A stretch of 64,000 nucleotides of DNA, from contig JAGAXM010000017.1 in NCBI GenBank assembly GCA_017940895.1, positions 62,001-126,000 of the forward strand, read 5' to 3'. Below, in pieces: positions 9,131 to 17,250 of the stretch. The notes under the pieces were generated by a model. The model was not told where the DNA came from. It did not search any database and was given only the letters and a program-made list of their open reading frames with translations. This DNA is from Clostridiales bacterium (lineage in GTDB: Bacteria > Bacillota > Clostridia > Saccharofermentanales > Saccharofermentanaceae). Each line of letters begins with the position of its first letter. Positions within the stretch are counted from its first letter, which is position 1. The translations under genes were made by a program, and so were the position numbers.

Positions 9131-9770
9131 GAAGTCTCAAGGCTGCAGCTTCGCGGCATGAGCTGCTGTGATATCAATTCCTGTTATGAATTCTTCAGTG
9201 ACGATGTGTGCGATACGCTGATAAGCGAATGGGGATGCACCGTTATTCGTCTTCCTGTCACGGTAAGAAGTCTGGATAACGGTTATATATATTTTCCCGA
9301 GTATTACTATGAAGAAGTCTGTGAGTATGCCGACGCGCTTATAGCTCATGGGGTGTATGTGATAATCAACTGGTATAACTACTTCGACGGGGATCCGAAT
9401 GAGTATGCGGATGAAGCGGAAGATTTTTTCGACAGGATCTCACGGTCAGGAACTTCGTGATAAAGTGCAGACTGCTCTTGATAACGGTCTGCCTGTTTTC
9501 TGTACACAGTGGGGTGTATCGCTCGATACCGGTGACAGCGGTGTGTTTTATGATGAGAGCCGTGAATGGATTGATTATCTTAATGCCAATAATATCTCAT
9601 GGTGTAACTGGTCGATAGGAAGCCGTCATACCGCGAGTTCGAATGTTTTGCGATTTTATTCGGACAGATTTACAATAGAACAGAAGCTTGCAGGTCATTG
9701 GTCTGATGAAATGCTGTCGGAATCCGGGATATTTGTAAGAGCTTTGATAAGGGGAGAGGATAATGGGTGA
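9131..9770 (+). pseudogene. relic of a GH5 endoglucanase (cellulase)
   Basis: Two overlapping frames together read as pieces of glycoside hydrolase family 5. From 9131 the first frame gives the LQLRGMS segment that opens GH5 catalytic domains, then WGCTVIRLP and YVIINWYNYFDG. At about 9430-9450 homology jumps to another frame: GSHGQELRDKV, PVFCTQWGVS, REWIDYL, ISWCNWS, ending at 9770. The middle of the domain, which carries the acid/base NEP motif, is missing (roughly 100 residues by family comparison). The nucleophile Glu of TEWG is Gln (codon at 9507-9509), and the usual Trp-His of the third strand is Trp-Tyr. There is no start codon or signal peptide; in-frame stops lie at 9125-9130. The gene is dead. 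Its end overlaps the next gene's start. Confidence 0.82.
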
Positions 9771-11142
9771 TACTCATTCATATAAGTGTCCGCATTGTGG
9801 AGGTAATCTTGTTTATTCGGTTGAAGAACAGATGCTTATGTGTTCTTTCTGCGGTAACGGAATAACCGCGGAAAAGCTCTCCCTTCTTTCACGGATCAAT
9901 CCTCCAGATCAGGGAGAGGCGGATGAGGATGAAGACCGTCAGGAGATTACATGCAATTCCTGCGGCGCCAAGATTATAGCCGATAAGAATACAAGTGCCA
10001 CGTTCTGCGCTTTCTGCGGTTCGCCGTCTCTCGTTACACAACGCCTTACCAAGAGATTCCGTCCCGATTATGTAATCCCTTTTAAGATTACAAGGGAAGA
10101 AGCTCTTAGAAGGATAAAAGAATTTGCGGGAAACGGTAAATATGCCCCGAAGCATTTCTTTAACGATAAGAATATAAAGAAACTGACCGGCATATACGTA
10201 CCTTTCTGGCTAATGGATTCCGAATGCAATATTCATACTCAGGGTATCGGATATAACGAAGATCTGAAGACTACCGAGAAATATTCCGTTGTCTCAGATA
10301 TAGATATAAGAGTAAAAAATGTTCCTTTCGACGGGGCTTTGAATATGCGTGATGATCTGATGGAGTCGGTTGAACCGTATGACTGCTCTGACCTTAAAGC
10401 ATTTAACGGGTCATATCTTCAGGGCTATTATGCTCAACGTTATGATCTTTCTGCCGAGAAACTTACCGACAGGATTTTGGTGCGTCTTCAAAGGTACGGT
10501 AAGCAGGCTGCTTCCGCGTCGCTTAAAGGATATGACAGATTTCAGTGTAATTCCTGTATTGCAGGAGTAGGCGAGCTCGAACAGAAGTATGCTCTTTTCC
10601 CGGTATGGATTTTGACTTATGAATACAAAGGGAAGAATTACCAGATAGCGGTTAATGGACAGACTGGTAAAACAGACGGTTATCTTCCTGTGGATAAAGT
10701 AAAGACGAATCTGAGGTTATTGTGGTATTACCTGGTTAATATTATGATTCTTTCTCCTCTATGGGTCGGAGGTGCTGCCATAGTGCTCGCTTTGAAGTTT
10801 TGGTCGCAGTCAAGACCCGAACAGGCTTATGCCGTTAACATAGTTGCGGTTCTCGCATGCATGTTCGTGCTGCCGCTGGTGTTTATATTATTTAACATAG
10901 AGGCAATTGTCGGAGAAGATGATTTTGGAAGGATTAATCCGCTGCATCCGTTAAGACGTGCGATTAAGGCTGTATATACCAAACGCGCTGAAGTAAAGAG
11001 GAATATTCTTGAACAGACCGATATGATGATCGGCGACAAGCCTCCGTTCAGCGAGTATTATGATCCCCAATTTAAAGCGGAGATTAATAATGATGTGCGT
11101 TTTATGGGACGCGAATCTATATTTGAAGACGAAAGACTCTGA
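9763..11142 (+). CDS. zinc-ribbon membrane protein of unknown function
   Basis: A 459-residue protein with two N-terminal zinc ribbons: CPHC...CSFC in residues ~6-30 and CNSC...CAFC in ~65-90. A long soluble middle (PDYVIPFKITREEALRRI onwards) is followed by two hydrophobic helices (~325-345 and ~355-380), then a charged C-terminal tail. This layout is common in Clostridia and often annotated only as TFIIB-type zinc-ribbon protein; many such genes sit beside SPFH/virion-core or TPM-domain genes, but not here. The function is not known. The ATG lies eight bases before the end of the GH5 relic, after GGGGAGAGG. Its stop converges on the next minus-strand gene with two bases between. Confidence 0.8.
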   Translation: MGDTHSYKCPHCGGNLVYSVEEQMLMCSFCGNGITAEKLSLLSRINPPDQGEADEDEDRQEITCNSCGAKIIADKNTSATFCAFCGSPSLVTQRLTKRFRPDYVIPFKITREEALRRIKEFAGNGKYAPKHFFNDKNIKKLTGIYVPFWLMDSECNIHTQGIGYNEDLKTTEKYSVVSDIDIRVKNVPFDGALNMRDDLMESVEPYDCSDLKAFNGSYLQGYYAQRYDLSAEKLTDRILVRLQRYGKQAASASLKGYDRFQCNSCIAGVGELEQKYALFPVWILTYEYKGKNYQIAVNGQTGKTDGYLPVDKVKTNLRLLWYYLVNIMILSPLWVGGAAIVLALKFWSQSRPEQAYAVNIVAVLACMFVLPLVFILFNIEAIVGEDDFGRINPLHPLRRAIKAVYTKRAEVKRNILEQTDMMIGDKPPFSEYYDPQFKAEINNDVRFMGRESIFEDERL

Positions 11143-11144
11143 GA

Positions 11145-12011
11145 TTACTTTCCTCTTAATCTGCTCTTCAATTCAGTCAGTATCTTATCGTAATCCCTGT
11201 GTTTTGAATCAGGGAAAGCGTTAAGGATTCGGCCGACACCGAAGTGTCTGTGACGGATAACAGTCTCGCGAAGTTCTTCGTACTTATCCTGAAGTTCCTT
11301 ACGTCGGAGTTCAAGCGCATCACGTGATTCTTCGAATCTGTCTTGTGCTTCAGCCTTGGCAAGTGAAGCCTGTACGGCGGTGGACTGCGCCATCTGCAAC
11401 GTGTTAAGAGATGTATTGCCTATACGTTCCGTAATCTTGTCGCTGACATTCTTGATGGATTCCGATATACGGTCGAGCTCTTCGAGCTTCTTGTTAAGAC
11501 CGATGAGCGTGAGAGCGGTGACTACGGTATCCGTGATGAATACAGCGTACATTGCGATAAGTACCGGCCATCCGATGCTTTCGGGAATGAATCCGGATGT
11601 GATGCTGTAGACGAATACGTGAGCTATCTTAATGACAAATACAACCGCAAGTCCCCAGATGAGTGAGAATCCTACGCATATGTAACCGTTAAGGTTCATC
11701 GGCATATTGCTGTAATCCCACCATCTGGCATGGAAGAATTTATCCAATATGAAGCCTGCCACGAGCTCGATAAGAGTCGTGAACACTACGCCTTCAATAA
11801 ATACGACTGCAGTGTTGGAAGAACCGACAAGGTTATATATCAGAAGAACCGATATCATTCCGAAGCCGTATACCGGACATACGGGACCGTTAAGAAATCC
11901 GCGGTTGATTATTTTGCCCGCTACGACTACATGGAACACAACTTCAATAACCCACCCGATAAACGAATAGACTATGAAGAAAGTGCAGATGTCGTAGGGG
12001 GTAAGGCTCAT
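11145..12011 (-). CDS. CmpB-like putative ABC transporter permease (PF06541-type membrane protein)
   Basis: A 288-residue membrane protein. The N-terminal ~170 residues hold five or six membrane helices and begin with the FIVYSFIGWVIEVVFH segment and NRGFLNGPVCPVYGFG, the signature of the putative ABC-transporter type IV family. Residues ~175-270 are charged and helical, likely a cytoplasmic coiled coil (EELDRISESI..., DRFEESRDALELRRKELQ). Despite the family name no ATPase subunit is nearby. The start overlaps the glutamine synthetase stop (ATGA), so the pair is co-transcribed and probably translationally coupled. Function unknown. Confidence 0.8.
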   Translation of the reverse strand: MSLTPYDICTFFIVYSFIGWVIEVVFHVVVAGKIINRGFLNGPVCPVYGFGMISVLLIYNLVGSSNTAVVFIEGVVFTTLIELVAGFILDKFFHARWWDYSNMPMNLNGYICVGFSLIWGLAVVFVIKIAHVFVYSITSGFIPESIGWPVLIAMYAVFITDTVVTALTLIGLNKKLEELDRISESIKNVSDKITERIGNTSLNTLQMAQSTAVQASLAKAEAQDRFEESRDALELRRKELQDKYEELRETVIRHRHFGVGRILNAFPDSKHRDYDKILTELKSRLRGK

Positions 12012-13918
12012 ACCTGATTATCCGAATATCTTCTGTAGAGATCTGCGATCTCGTTCATATCCTGATTCATTCTGATCTGAAGCTTGGATATCTCCTTAAG
12101 ATCATTTGCTTCCAAAGAATTCTTGATGCAGCTGAAGATCGATGTTCTCTCAGTTGTATCCTTGGCAAGATTCATCTTGATCGTCTCGATATCAGTCCAA
12201 TATTCATCATCGATTGCATTTGAATCTGTGTGCTTTCTTGTGTAGCCGCGAAGAGTAGTGAGGTTATTGGGAATGATCCTGTCGGACAGCTCATACTGCC
12301 ATCTGTCGAGCATTGCGTGTGAATATGAAGAAAGGATCTTGTCGTTGAATACTCCGCCTGCACACAGGATCTCTGTCGTGCCGTCGGCCTCAAGGAAATT
12401 CCTGAGTGAATCGTAAACAGTAGCCGGAGGTGCGCCGAAGAGTCTGTCGCGCTCTTCATCATCCATATCTTCAAAGATATCGTCTTCGCATCTGTAAAGA
12501 CGGTTCTGCTCGAGATAATCGGCGGGTGTGCCGTAAGGCTTTGTAAACTCAGCTTCGAGCTCCTTCGTGTTCTTGCCGGTGTTCAATACGTAGTCAATAC
12601 CGTCGAGCATGCACTGATAGATGGCGGACAGACAAAGATAAGTATTGGTGTGCGGGTTAGGTGAGCGAAGCTCGAATCTTGTCGCCTTGGATGTCTCCAT
12701 GGAACGGACGAGACCCAAAAGAACCGAACGGTTACGTGAAGGTGTGTTTACATCCTGACCGAGGGAAGCTACCGCGTGTGTAGGTGCCTCGAATCCGGGC
12801 TGAAGTCTCATAAATGCATCCGTAGTAGCTGATACGAAAGGATTGATGAGGTCGTAATGCTTCATGATGCCCATGAGGGAACCCCAGCCGATACGGGAAA
12901 GGAAATCTGCCTTGAGGTCCTGCGGAGCGAAAAGATTAACTTTCTTGCCGTTCTTGAGGAAAGCAACAGCATTAACATGTGTGTGCTCACCGGAACCTGC
13001 AACTCCGGGGATAGGCTTGGCATCGAATCTTACACTTAAGCCGTGCATACGGAAGATCTCTTTAATAAGAATACGTGCAGTAAGCTCGTAGTCGGCACCC
13101 TGAAGTGCATCGGAATATCTCCAGTCAACCTCGAGCTGCTCCATGATGGAGTGGAAGTCACCGGAAGAAGTAACAGCAGCCTTAACTCCGCCGACTTCCT
13201 TATGACCCATCTCGGGATTGAATCCGTACAGGTCGAGAATGAGGATTACCTGCTCGAGAGCTGTTCTTACAACGCCCTTTGTGCGCTTCCAATAAGACTC
13301 CTTGAGAACCTGGGAGATGGAGAGCTGTTCCGTGGCGATCTTCTCGTCAGGAGAATTAACCCAGAACTCGAGCTCCGTTGCCATTATCAAAGTGATCTTC
13401 TCGAGGTCCTCGGGTTCGAAACCGTATTCCTCACATAATTCTTTATTGGATTCGAAGTATTCCTTGATCCTGCTCTCGAAGAATTCTGCAGATCTCTTAA
13501 GTACGGATCTTGAGCAGACAGCCTCTCCGTTATGATAAAGATAGGAAGGGATCCTTAATGTTCCTACTGGAAGACCTGTCTTCATATCGATGTGCTCGTA
13601 GTTGTAATCGATATACCATACGACATCGGAGTCCGGTACAAGATCTACTTTACCGTCGTTAAGTGTCGCGATGCCGGGAAGAACAACCGACGAGCCGTCT
13701 GTCTGTACAGCCTGACCGTCAAGATAATTCTGAAGGTTGTCGTGAAAGTCGGCGATCGGGATTCTCTCGTCTGTATCGTTGCCTGCAAGGTCAACTGCAG
13801 CAAGAGAAACGAACTTTATCTCGGGATGAGATTCAAGAATGCCCGTAATATCAGCAACTGAGTGCTTCTCGGGCGGAATAATACACAGTAAATCCGGATT
13901 TACTTTAAAATCAGTCAT
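12008..13918 (-). CDS. glnA: glutamine synthetase family protein with C-terminal extension
   Basis: ATP-dependent ligation of ammonia to glutamate is the family reaction. The 636-residue protein has the beta-grasp N-terminal domain (to ~130) and the catalytic barrel with ATELEFW (metal-binding Glu182/Glu184), NPEMGHKEVGG (236-244), GSGEHTHVN (308-316) and the RFELRSPNPHTNTYL arginine block. About 150 residues beyond the normal GSI end form an extra, charged helical region. It lacks the GSIII layout. I chose the ATG at 13918, preceded by AGGGG at nine bases; a longer frame to 14005 has no site. It could be true glutamine synthetase or a gamma-glutamyl ligase of the same fold. Confidence 0.85.
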   Translation of the reverse strand: MTDFKVNPDLLCIIPPEKHSVADITGILESHPEIKFVSLAAVDLAGNDTDERIPIADFHDNLQNYLDGQAVQTDGSSVVLPGIATLNDGKVDLVPDSDVVWYIDYNYEHIDMKTGLPVGTLRIPSYLYHNGEAVCSRSVLKRSAEFFESRIKEYFESNKELCEEYGFEPEDLEKITLIMATELEFWVNSPDEKIATEQLSISQVLKESYWKRTKGVVRTALEQVILILDLYGFNPEMGHKEVGGVKAAVTSSGDFHSIMEQLEVDWRYSDALQGADYELTARILIKEIFRMHGLSVRFDAKPIPGVAGSGEHTHVNAVAFLKNGKKVNLFAPQDLKADFLSRIGWGSLMGIMKHYDLINPFVSATTDAFMRLQPGFEAPTHAVASLGQDVNTPSRNRSVLLGLVRSMETSKATRFELRSPNPHTNTYLCLSAIYQCMLDGIDYVLNTGKNTKELEAEFTKPYGTPADYLEQNRLYRCEDDIFEDMDDEERDRLFGAPPATVYDSLRNFLEADGTTEILCAGGVFNDKILSSYSHAMLDRWQYELSDRIIPNNLTTLRGYTRKHTDSNAIDDEYWTDIETIKMNLAKDTTERTSIFSCIKNSLEANDLKEISKLQIRMNQDMNEIADLYRRYSDNQV

Positions 13919-14000
13919 TAGTTTGTACCCCTGTTTATATTTCAGTGAAAATTCTAACATACAATCTCTTTTTTTTAACTTGTTTTTAAAATGACATTGT

Positions 14001-14015
14001 TGCAAAATTTATGGC
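14001..14015 (+). promoter_or_regulatory. candidate extended -10 placed for a leaderless start
   Basis: TG at 14001-14002 followed one base later by AAAATT at 14004-14009 resembles an extended -10 box, and six bases separate it from the ATG at 14016. There is no Shine-Dalgarno between. The -10 match is only moderate (4 of 6), so this is the weakest of the three candidate leaderless promoters. Confidence 0.35.
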
Positions 14016-14846
14016 ATGACAAACACGATTTTTGATGTATTCAGAATAGACCGCCTCGGTAAGCGGATATTTTCCAAAATATTATTTACATTTGCGCTTC
14101 TGGTCGGGATGTCTGTATATGTATGTCCTATAGGCGATACTGATTTTACTCAGTTTCTCGTGTTTATGCAGAATGCAATGGAGGATATGGACCTTCTGAT
14201 GAATATGCAGCCGTCCGATATACCTCTGACCACGGGAAATATCATTTATATTTTACATATCCTTGCTTCTGACTTTTTGCTCATCTTCAGTTCATTCATT
14301 TACACGGGCGTTTATATCAGACAATACAGGCTTGAACACAAGAATAATGAGCCCGGTGATTCGGGTTATCTGATTTCTCCAAGATTTTTGATACCCTCCA
14401 GTGTTTCGAAGCTGGTGTTAAGAATGGTTATCGTTTTTTGCTTTTCGCTCATTATTTTCATTCCTGCATCATTTGTCGTGTTGTATTTGTTTCTGATTTT
14501 TATTATCATTCTGCCGTACGTTGGAATGTATCCTGCGTGCTACCTATCGGGGGATTCAGGTTTTTGGCACAGTTTCATCGATATGGTGAAGGTTACGAAG
14601 GGTTATTATCTGGTCAATGCCAGGAATATGCTCCTTATAATCTCGCTCTATTTTGTAGGAAATTGGCTGACATCATCTTTGGTGTCGTTTCTGCCGTCGG
14701 TCGCTTATGTGACGGGACCTTTGTTCAATGCTTTCCTGGCATTAAGTTACGGAAGGTACGTCGGCATGGTTTACTGCCGTATGCGTGAGATCCCCGGCGG
14801 ATATCAAAGAGTATCTATGCTTCGTCCCGAAGCTTCAGATAAATAA
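14016..14846 (+). CDS. polytopic membrane protein of unknown function
   Basis: A 276-residue protein with about five or six hydrophobic helices (near 25-45, 75-105, 140-180, 205-235). The conserved feel of the last third (FIDMVKVTKGYYLVNARNMLLIISLYFVG) recalls the DUF975 membrane family encoded elsewhere in this window (42060-42818), but the similarity is not firm enough to name it. It is richer in A+T than its neighbours. No ribosome site precedes the ATG; an extended -10-like sequence lies just upstream. Malic enzyme follows after 29 bases with its own strong ribosome site. Confidence 0.65.
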   Translation: MTNTIFDVFRIDRLGKRIFSKILFTFALLVGMSVYVCPIGDTDFTQFLVFMQNAMEDMDLLMNMQPSDIPLTTGNIIYILHILASDFLLIFSSFIYTGVYIRQYRLEHKNNEPGDSGYLISPRFLIPSSVSKLVLRMVIVFCFSLIIFIPASFVVLYLFLIFIIILPYVGMYPACYLSGDSGFWHSFIDMVKVTKGYYLVNARNMLLIISLYFVGNWLTSSLVSFLPSVAYVTGPLFNAFLALSYGRYVGMVYCRMREIPGGYQRVSMLRPEASDK

Positions 14847-14875
14847 ACAAATTATATTTTGGAGGAAAGCTGATA

Positions 14876-16057
14876 ATGGATAACAATGAACTCGCCATTC
14901 AGAAGCACACAGAATGGGAAGGTAAGATCGAAGTAATCGCTCGTGCACCCGTAGGAAGCAAGGAGGAGCTTGCTATCGCTTACACACCCGGTGTTGCAGC
15001 ACCTTGTCTTGAGATCTCTGACAATGTTGATCTCTCATACAAGTACACAAGAAGATCTAACCTCGTTGCTGTTGTAACAGACGGTACTGCAGTACTTGGT
15101 CTCGGTGATATCGGACCTGAGGCAGGTATGCCTGTTATGGAAGGTAAGTGTGCTCTGTTTAAGGCTTTCGGTGATGTAGACGCTTTCCCTCTCTGCATCC
15201 GTTCCAAGGAAGTAGATGATATCGTTAAGACAGTTAAGCTTCTTGCAGGTTCCTTCGGTGGTGTTAACCTCGAGGATATCTCAGCACCCAGATGCTTCGA
15301 GATCGAGAAGAGACTTAAGGAAGACCCTGAAGTTGACATCCCGATCTTCCACGATGACCAGCATGGTACAGCTGTTATCACACTTGCAGGTATGATCAAT
15401 GCTTTGAAGCTCACAGGCAAGCACATCGATGATATCTCCGTAGTTGTATCCGGTGCAGGTGCTGCAGCTATCGCTATCACAAAGCTTCTCATCTCAAGAG
15501 GCCTCAAGGACGTAGTTCTCTGCGACAGAAGAGGTGCTGTATATAAGGGAAGAGGCCAGAACATGAACCCTGTTAAGAATGAGATCGCCGAGATCACAAA
15601 CCAGCAGGGCAAGAAGGGCCTTCTCGAGGATGTAATCAAGGGCGCTGACGTATTTATCGGCGTTTCCGCTCCCGGCGTACTTACAGCTGAGATGGTTAAG
15701 ACAATGGCTCCTAACCCCATCATCTTTGCTTGTGCTAACCCTACACCTGAGATCATGCCTGATGAGGCTCTTTCCGCAGGTGCAGCCGTTGTTGCTACAG
15801 GACGTTCTGATTTTCCTAACCAGGTTAACAACGTTCTCGCATTCCCCGGTATCTTCAGAGGTGCTCTCGACGTAAGAGCTTCCGATATCAACGACGCTAT
15901 GAAGCTTGCTGCTGCAGATGCCATTGCTTCTCTGGTTTCTGACGATGAGCTTCGTGCTGACTACATCCTGCCTGATGCTTTCGATCCTCGTGTCGGTAAG
16001 GCAGTTGCAGCTGCTGTTGCTCAGGCTGCACGCGATTCCGGTGTAGCAAGGATCTGA
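14876..16057 (+). CDS. malic enzyme (malate dehydrogenase, oxaloacetate-decarboxylating)
   Basis: Oxidative decarboxylation of malate to pyruvate and CO2, linking C4 acids to pyruvate in fermentation. The 393-residue length and the sequence are of the short bacterial type. Visible blocks: LAIAYTPGVAAPC near 35-47, the catalytic-lysine segment MPVMEGKCALFKAFG, IPIFHDDQHGTA with the metal-binding acidic pair, the Rossmann segment VVSGAGAAAIAI, and FACANPTPEI. NAD versus NADP preference cannot be judged safely. Codon use is strongly biased towards C-ending and GCA/GCT codons, suggesting high expression. A GGAGG site precedes the start and a strong terminator follows. Confidence 0.95.
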   Translation: MDNNELAIQKHTEWEGKIEVIARAPVGSKEELAIAYTPGVAAPCLEISDNVDLSYKYTRRSNLVAVVTDGTAVLGLGDIGPEAGMPVMEGKCALFKAFGDVDAFPLCIRSKEVDDIVKTVKLLAGSFGGVNLEDISAPRCFEIEKRLKEDPEVDIPIFHDDQHGTAVITLAGMINALKLTGKHIDDISVVVSGAGAAAIAITKLLISRGLKDVVLCDRRGAVYKGRGQNMNPVKNEIAEITNQQGKKGLLEDVIKGADVFIGVSAPGVLTAEMVKTMAPNPIIFACANPTPEIMPDEALSAGAAVVATGRSDFPNQVNNVLAFPGIFRGALDVRASDINDAMKLAAADAIASLVSDDELRADYILPDAFDPRVGKAVAAAVAQAARDSGVARI

Positions 16058-16083
16058 TAATTATCAATTTATCCTTCAATATC

Positions 16084-16113
16084 AGGCGGTCGGATTTCCG
16101 GCCGCCTTATTTA
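16084..16113 (+). terminator. rho-independent terminator after malic enzyme
   Basis: A 10-bp stem (AGGCGGTCGG with CCGGCCGCCT, one G-T pair) with a 4-base loop at 16084-16107, followed by a T-rich TATTTATT tail. Confidence 0.8.
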
Positions 16114-16123
16114 TTATTAGAAG

Positions 16124-16152
16124 TTCAAAATAACGGACCTTAGTGTTATCAT
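16124..16152 (+). promoter_or_regulatory. promoter directly abutting the Gfo/Idh/MocA gene (leaderless geometry)
   Basis: TTCAAA at 16124-16129, a 17-base spacer, then the extended -10 TG-T-TATCAT with the hexamer at 16147-16152. The ATG at 16159 starts seven bases after the hexamer, the position where transcription would begin, and no Shine-Dalgarno is present. The mRNA is probably leaderless. Confidence 0.6.
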
Positions 16153-16158
16153 AGCGGC

Positions 16159-17250
16159 ATGGATAAATTGAAAGTAATAATAATCGGCTGCGGAAGGGTA
16201 GCTGCTAAGCACCTTAAGGCGATTAATAAGAACAGCAAGCGGGCTGAGCTCGCGGCACTTGTTGATGTTTCAGAAGAAGCAGCAACCAGACTGTCGCCGG
16301 GTACCCGATATTTTAAGGACTACAAAGAAGCGATTACTGAAATAAAACCCGATATCGTAGCGGTTACTGTACCTTCGGGACTTCATTTTGAGATTGCGAA
16401 GTTTGCGCTTGAGAACGGTTGCAATCTTTTGCTCGAGAAGCCCATGACGATGTCTTCAGATGAGAGCCGTCAGATATATGAGTTATCTCTTAAGACAGAC
16501 CGGAAGATAGCGATGGGTCATATATACAGATATTTCCCGATCGTCGGATTGGTTCATGATGACATTAAGGCAGGCAAATACGGCAAGGTTACGCATGGAA
16601 CTATATCCGTAAGATGGGGTCACGGTGATGACTATTACGGCAGTGCGGCATGGAGGGGAACATGGAAGTCCGACGGCGGAGCCCTGATGAACCAGACTAT
16701 TCATGCCATCGATCTTCTCGTGTGGCTCATGAACTGCAAGCCCGTTGAGGCTGTTTCCATGATCTCCCAAAGAAGAGCGAAGATAGAGGCCGAAGATCTC
16801 GGAATGGCAGTGCTCAAGATGGATAACGGAGCTCTTGCTGCTATCGAAGGCACGACATGCACATCCGACAAGGATAAGAGTGCCGAGTTTACCGTATTCT
16901 GCGAGAAGGCGTCCATCACCATGGGCATCAGGAATAAGAAGCCTTCGCTCATGATCCGTACGGCAGAGGGAAAGAAGCTCAATGGTTATTATGTAAGGCA
17001 GCAGATAAGCAGGAAGGGATTCGGCTCATTGCTGAGTGCCCTTAATCCTCATACTGCCATTTATTCCGATCTCATTGATTCAATCGATAATGACAGACAG
17101 CCTGTTGCTGATGCTTATTCAGGATATACTTCTGTCGACAACCTTATGGGAATATACAAATCCGCCAAGACGGGAACTAAGGTTAAACTGCCTCTGGAGG
17201 AGAATTTCTCTTCCGTAGATATGACCGGATACTTTGAAGGAGCCGATTAA
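16159..17250 (+). CDS. Gfo/Idh/MocA family oxidoreductase
   Basis: An NAD(P)-dependent sugar-type dehydrogenase, 363 residues. The Rossmann domain carries GCGRVAAKHL at 10-19 and the hallmark LLLEKPM with EKP at about 93-95; the C-terminal half is the alpha/beta substrate domain with GGALMNQTIHAIDLL, where the His is the usual catalytic position. Such enzymes often oxidise nucleotide-sugar or inositol substrates. Its stop overlaps the start of the DUF4214-SGNH gene (TAATG), so it probably acts on a sugar for the same surface polymer, though this link is inferred from position only. Confidence 0.88.
   Translation: MDKLKVIIIGCGRVAAKHLKAINKNSKRAELAALVDVSEEAATRLSPGTRYFKDYKEAITEIKPDIVAVTVPSGLHFEIAKFALENGCNLLLEKPMTMSSDESRQIYELSLKTDRKIAMGHIYRYFPIVGLVHDDIKAGKYGKVTHGTISVRWGHGDDYYGSAAWRGTWKSDGGALMNQTIHAIDLLVWLMNCKPVEAVSMISQRRAKIEAEDLGMAVLKMDNGALAAIEGTTCTSDKDKSAEFTVFCEKASITMGIRNKKPSLMIRTAEGKKLNGYYVRQQISRKGFGSLLSALNPHTAIYSDLIDSIDNDRQPVADAYSGYTSVDNLMGIYKSAKTGTKVKLPLEENFSSVDMTGYFEGAD

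Noticed and set aside
9399..9770. A small independent 123-residue gene
   Set aside because: Its first ~12 residues are out-of-frame readings of the upstream GH5 segment and the rest is the C-terminal part of GH5; it has no ribosome site and cannot fold as a catalytic barrel. Treated as part of the pseudogene.
14980..15924. 314-codon open frame on the minus strand across the malic enzyme gene
   Set aside because: It is a shadow of the strongly codon-biased malic enzyme gene; the product is Ser/Thr/Pro/Ala-rich with no recognisable motif and no ribosome site.
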